NCBI RefSeq assembly: GCF_000585495.1
Contig: NZ_CP007264.1
Span: 620,001 to 684,000 of the forward strand
Source: Thermococcus nautili
Lineage (GTDB): Archaea; Methanobacteriota_B; Thermococci; Thermococcales; Thermococcaceae
Direction of reading: 5' to 3'
DNA: 64,000 bases
In this document: piece after piece, positions 60,289 through 64,000 of the stretch
How positions within the stretch are numbered: the stretch's first letter is position 1
How the letters are laid out: every line of letters starts with the position of its first letter
Notes under the pieces: model-generated
The model's input: only the letters and a program-made list of their open reading frames with translations
The model's database searches: none
Told to the model about the DNA's origin: nothing
Made by a program: the position numbers and the translations under genes

Positions 60289-62153
60289 AGCGGCTGGACG
60301 TAGAACCCAAGCTCTATTCCCTTTTTGCTCCATATCTCGTAACTGCTCAGGTAATAGGTAGGATTCTCGAACAGCGCGGTGAGGTTTGCGTTGGTTCCCG
60401 CTATCCAGACGACGTAGTTTTCTGGATTCACAGGATTCCGCACGGCGAGCAGGAGGGCAACGCTGGAGGTATCGTTCAGCCTGCCCCGGACTACGGGGTC
60501 ATTCTTGTCGGCCGTCAGCACGAAGGAATCCACACTCCAGCCGGGGCTTCTCTCCAAGGCGAGAGACCCGTTTTCCAACTCAACGAAGCGCAACGGGAAC
60601 TTCTCCTGGAGCTCCCGGGCGATGGAGTTCACTCTCGGATTGCCAACGAGAACGACGTTCTCTTTAAGGTCTTCCTGAGTCACGTCAACGTCTGCCTTGA
60701 GAACGATTTCCGTTCCTATGAACTCTTTTCCATAGAACTCACCAAGGATTTTCGCAACCCTCTCGGCCGTTGATTTAATTGCCGCGTTTTCCTCCCCTGC
60801 TCCACCAGTTCCGTAGATTACCAAGAGCTTCCTCGTGACCGAGGCCCTGTCAAAGGCCCTCAACGGCGTCACAGGGACGTTCATTTCGTACACCCTGCTA
60901 ACGTTGTCGCTGGATGCAAACTTCCGGAGTTCCTCCAGTATCTCCGGGGCGTATTCGGCAAACGGTTTCCCTTCCTTCCTGGCAAGCTCAACGTACTTCC
61001 TCGTCAGGTTGTACTGGAACCCAATCCAGAACTCGCCCCAGGCCTTCTGCATGTTAATGGCCAGGAGAGCGTAATCGGGGTCGACCTGGCTTAGTGCGAA
61101 ATCCGCCCACGCATCGGCGAAGCTCTCGTAGAACATGTTGACCGAGGAGAAATGACCGTCGTACCGGGTTAGGTAGGGCATGTCCTCCCGTATCGCCCAG
61201 ATAAAGTACTCCATCTGGCCCAGCTCAAGGAGCCTCTCTCTGAGCACCGGGTTGATGATGTCGTGGCCGAGTTCATGGTAGATGAAGTTGAGGTAGAGGA
61301 GTTCATCAAGTCCGGGGTTGTCAATGTAGTCCCTGTTCAGAGGGAGTTCCATGAAGTCGTCCTTGGCTGTTTTGTAGCTCCAGAGTGTCCTCTGAGGGAA
61401 TCGCCTGATAAGGGGCAGGTTGCCGCCGGCTCCCCACACAGTTGTTCCGTTGTCCTCCTCGATGAGGTTGTGGCCGTGGACTATGACGAAATACGGGTGA
61501 ACGAAGAGGTACCGTATCCCCGAAACTCCCGCGTATTTCTCCATAAACTTATCTGGTGGCAACTTCTCAAGGGCGCCGGCGTAGATTGAAAGGTCCTCCC
61601 AGTAGGTATCAATGTGGCTCCGATAAAACGCCGAGAAGTTAGTAACCCTGGCAAAATCCCTCAAAGCGGGCAGAAATTCGGCCAGAAACTCCCTATCTCT
61701 GGGCGGTAGCGTCTGCGCGGTGCTGGTGTTGAGGATTTCTGAGACGTTTATCTCCTCAGGGTCTGGGTAGTTTCTGATGAAGTACTCAACCACGATGTTG
61801 GTGTGGCCCTTAACCCTTGGACCGGCATCCTTGAGCCACTTCCGGAGTATCAAAACGGCGCTTTGGTTTCTGAACGGCCCGAACCACGACTCAACGTCCC
61901 TCGCGTATGCCCCTCTGTCCGTCACGAATGTGTCGTTGCCAACGGCGAGGTAGTAAACGATTCCATAGAGCTCCAGTGATGGGGGAATCTCGACTGTAAC
62001 GTTGGGTGTCACGTGGTGGATGGTAGTTCTTGGGGGCGCGTTCGTTGCAGGGGTGTTCGTTGGAGTGCCGGACTGCCCTGGACTTCCAACACAGGCGGAA
62101 GCAACGACGGCAAAAATCAGGAGAACAGCAACTACCACATCCCTTCCCTTCAC
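60276..62153 (-). CDS. Secreted lipoprotein with HELGH zinc-protease site, DUF4932-like
   Basis: A 625-residue exported protein. A signal with lipobox-like VVASACVG ends near residue 20, and a Thr/Pro-rich linker follows. The catalytic part has HELGHD (H293, E294, H297) and, 46 residues on, ESFADAW (E343), which fits a gluzincin-type third zinc ligand. Residues about 430-625 are a second alpha/beta domain (KLLVIYGTGG ... NVVLVGNPRVNS). GTG 62153 follows GGTGGTTGCT. A paralogue lies directly upstream on the same strand. Substrate unknown; a surface peptidase is inferred. Confidence 0.8.
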   Translation of the reverse strand: MKGRDVVVAVLLIFAVVASACVGSPGQSGTPTNTPATNAPPRTTIHHVTPNVTVEIPPSLELYGIVYYLAVGNDTFVTDRGAYARDVESWFGPFRNQSAVLILRKWLKDAGPRVKGHTNIVVEYFIRNYPDPEEINVSEILNTSTAQTLPPRDREFLAEFLPALRDFARVTNFSAFYRSHIDTYWEDLSIYAGALEKLPPDKFMEKYAGVSGIRYLFVHPYFVIVHGHNLIEEDNGTTVWGAGGNLPLIRRFPQRTLWSYKTAKDDFMELPLNRDYIDNPGLDELLYLNFIYHELGHDIINPVLRERLLELGQMEYFIWAIREDMPYLTRYDGHFSSVNMFYESFADAWADFALSQVDPDYALLAINMQKAWGEFWIGFQYNLTRKYVELARKEGKPFAEYAPEILEELRKFASSDNVSRVYEMNVPVTPLRAFDRASVTRKLLVIYGTGGAGEENAAIKSTAERVAKILGEFYGKEFIGTEIVLKADVDVTQEDLKENVVLVGNPRVNSIARELQEKFPLRFVELENGSLALERSPGWSVDSFVLTADKNDPVVRGRLNDTSSVALLLAVRNPVNPENYVVWIAGTNANLTALFENPTYYLSSYEIWSKKGIELGFYVQPLQSS

Positions 62154-62303
62154 AGCAACCACCGGCAAATCTCTTCTTAAACGGCCGGGATTAAAAAGTT
62201 TCCCCTATCTGCGTAAACTATTGACTCATCCAGAGCCTCCCAAAGATAGGCTTTCAAAAGAAAAAACTTAACTTCCCGTTCGTGTCAAAAGATGAAAGGA
62301 AAC

Positions 62304-64000
62304 TCAGCTTGGCGGGAGCACGTAGAACCCCACCTCCACTTCTTTTCCCGTGTAGATTTCGTAACTGCTCAGGTAGTAGGTCGGGTTCGTGAAGAGCGCC
62401 GTTAGGTTCCTGTTCTCGCCTGCAATCCATACGAGGTAGTTGCTCTCGTTGTAGGGGTTCCTGATTGCCATCAGAACGCTCGCGTTGGCAACGTTTCCGA
62501 GGTTTCCGACGGCGACGCTCACGTTTCCGTAAATCCTCCTCCAGGGGCTCTTCTCGTCGAGGAGGACGAAGCTCGTGACGTTCTCGGTGTGGGTTAAGAG
62601 CCACGTTCCGTTGACCTTCTCGAAGCGGAGCGGGAACTTGCTATCGAGCTCCCTCACGAGACGGTTCGAGACCGGACCGCCGACGAGGACGACGACCCCT
62701 TCAAGGTCAGAGTCCGTGACGTTAACGTCCGCTTTCACCACGACGTCCACAGGTTCGACCCACTGGGAGTAGAACCGCCTCAGGTTCTCCGCTATCTCCT
62801 CGGCCGTCTCCTTATCCTTTTCAGTTCCGGTCGGGTCCGGGTTTGCCGTCCCGTAGACGATGACGACCCTTCCAAGCTCCGCGCCCCTATCAAAGGCCCT
62901 CAGCGGTGTGACCGGAACCTCGCGGGAGTAAACCTCACTGACGTTTTCCGGCGACGCGAAGTTTCTCATCTCGTCGAGGATGCTCCAGACGTAGTCCGAG
63001 AAGGGCTTGCCCGTTTTCCGGCTCAGCTCCGAGTAGTGGGCGGTTCTGTTGAGGAGCCACCCAATCCAGAACTCTCCCCAGGCCTTCTGCATGTTGATTG
63101 CCAGGAGCGTGTAGTTCTCGTTTATCCGGCTTATCGCGTAGTCCTCCCACGCGTCGGCGAAGCCCTCGTAGAGCATCCCCGTCCTGCTCCAGAAGTGCAT
63201 ATCGTAGCGCGCTAAATACGGCATATCGGCCCGTATTGCATCAACGAAGTAGGCGAGGCTGGTTAGATTCCTGTATGAGTTGATTGCCGGAACGGTGACG
63301 TCATGGCCGAGCTCGTGGTAAATAAAGCCGAGGTACAGCAACTCGTCGAGCCCCGTGCTCACAATGTAGTCCCCGTTCAGCGGAAGCCCGAACATCGTGT
63401 CCCTTGCGGTTTTATAGCTCCAAAGGGTTCTCTGGGGGGTTCTCCTGACTAGAGGAAGCATCCCGCCGGCGCCCCAGATTTCCGTGCCGTTAAGGGTCGG
63501 GCTGAAGCTGTGGCCGTGAACCGCAACGAGGTAGGGGTGAAGGAACTCGTAGGTAACTCCATGAACCCCCGCGTTCTCGGCCATGAACTCGTCGGGAGGG
63601 AGCATTTTAAGGGCGTTCTCGTAGATTCTGAGGTCTTCGTCGTAGTAGTCCATGTGACCCTCGTAGAAGTTCATGAAATCACTCTCTTCCGCGAACTCCC
63701 TGAGCGCGGGCAGGAACTCGTTTTCGAACCATGGGTATCCAAGGGTCGTTAGAGGTCTGAGCTCAGGCGGTTCAGAGCAGAGGAGCGTGTAGTACTCAAG
63801 GTTGAGGAGCAGGTAGTCTCTTTCAGGAACGTTTCTTGCCTGAGAGAGATAAGACTTCAAGAGGAGCACTGCCTTTGAGTTCCTGAACTTTCCGAAGTGT
63901 GCCTCGACTTCATCCAGGTAACTCCCCCTGTCGATGACAAAGGGGTCCTTCCCGAAGGCAAGGTAGTAAACGATTCCGAGGAGCTCGGCGTTGGGGCTTA
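62304..64000 (-). CDS. Second HELGH metalloprotease-like paralogue, partial (5' end outside window)
   Basis: The frame is open from the window edge (about 565 codons). It matches the preceding paralogue over its whole length: GIVYYLAFGKDPFVIDRG at the edge, YHELGHDVTVPA, MLYEGFADAWEDYA, and the end domain VVVLVGGPVSNRLV ... NPTYYLSSYEIYTGK. All putative zinc ligands are kept. The start codon and any signal peptide are not in the window. The pair results from tandem duplication; 150 nt with a TATA-like TTTTTAATCC separate the two. Confidence 0.82.
   Translation of the reverse strand, partial: SPNAELLGIVYYLAFGKDPFVIDRGSYLDEVEAHFGKFRNSKAVLLLKSYLSQARNVPERDYLLLNLEYYTLLCSEPPELRPLTTLGYPWFENEFLPALREFAEESDFMNFYEGHMDYYDEDLRIYENALKMLPPDEFMAENAGVHGVTYEFLHPYLVAVHGHSFSPTLNGTEIWGAGGMLPLVRRTPQRTLWSYKTARDTMFGLPLNGDYIVSTGLDELLYLGFIYHELGHDVTVPAINSYRNLTSLAYFVDAIRADMPYLARYDMHFWSRTGMLYEGFADAWEDYAISRINENYTLLAINMQKAWGEFWIGWLLNRTAHYSELSRKTGKPFSDYVWSILDEMRNFASPENVSEVYSREVPVTPLRAFDRGAELGRVVIVYGTANPDPTGTEKDKETAEEIAENLRRFYSQWVEPVDVVVKADVNVTDSDLEGVVVLVGGPVSNRLVRELDSKFPLRFEKVNGTWLLTHTENVTSFVLLDEKSPWRRIYGNVSVAVGNLGNVANASVLMAIRNPYNESNYLVWIAGENRNLTALFTNPTYYLSSYEIYTGKEVEVGFYVLPPS

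Noticed and set aside
58193-64000. cas genes near the CRISPR array
   Set aside because: None of the flanking proteins carries Cas motifs; the array is served by genes elsewhere.

Overview
The window comes from a hyperthermophilic archaeon of the Thermococcales, most likely a high-GC Thermococcus. Signs of this are the archaeal information-processing genes (pelota, TmcA, Trm1, archaeal TGT, LSm, L35Ae, L37e, Lhr), archaeal promoters (BRE/TATA about 25 nt before leaderless starts, or GGTGA-type ribosome binding sites), a CGP-CTERM protein, and CRISPR repeats of the Thermococcales GTTGCAATAAGAC...GAATTGAAAG type. Genes are dense, often overlap by 4 nt, and are mostly GC-rich. Two AT-rich patches (1-1948 and about 25938-28330) look foreign.

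Layout. 1-1948: 5' part of an AT-rich gene with an HD-like N-terminus and a PD-(D/E)xK-like C-terminus. 2009-8793: S9 peptidase, TmcA, a tandem pair of NYN-domain proteins, and a thiamine-type binding protein. 8929-23225: the main discovery, a ten-gene tightly packed operon. It holds three ESCRT-III/Snf7-like coiled-coil proteins, a Vps4-like AAA ATPase with an N-terminal MIT-like helical domain, a coiled-coil/winged-helix protein, three membrane-anchored Hanks-type Ser/Thr kinases with different sensor domains, a PP2C phosphatase and a leading unknown protein. 23212-25924: amidohydrolase and asparaginyl-tRNA synthetase. 25938-28330: AT-rich membrane-protein island ending at tRNA-Val. 28332-44916: housekeeping genes (TGT, phosphate permease, glycosyltransferase, Lhr helicase, prolidase, L35Ae, Trm1, rubrerythrin/VIT fusion, MATE, LSm-L37e, GlyRS) with a VapBC pair. 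44913-53637: HepT/MntA and HEPN/MNT pairs, DUF402, YggU, an AAA-DUF234 ATPase under a double palindrome, GAPDH, a CinA-like protein, pelota, and an AIR-synthase/PP-loop pair. 53675-58179: DUF4870 protein, feoA-feoB-feoC behind two DtxR-like boxes, and a sugar nucleotidyltransferase. 58193-58832: CRISPR array without cas genes. 59326-64000: phosphoribosyltransferase, a small unknown protein and two secreted HELGH metalloprotease-like paralogues, the second cut by the window edge.

How the genes may work together. The 8929-23225 operon reads as a phosphorylation-controlled membrane-remodelling machine. Extracellular sensor domains would set kinase activity, PP2C would reverse it, and ESCRT-III-like filaments would be remodelled by the Vps4-like ATPase. 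Its biological output (vesicle budding, division, repair or stress response) cannot be read from the sequence.
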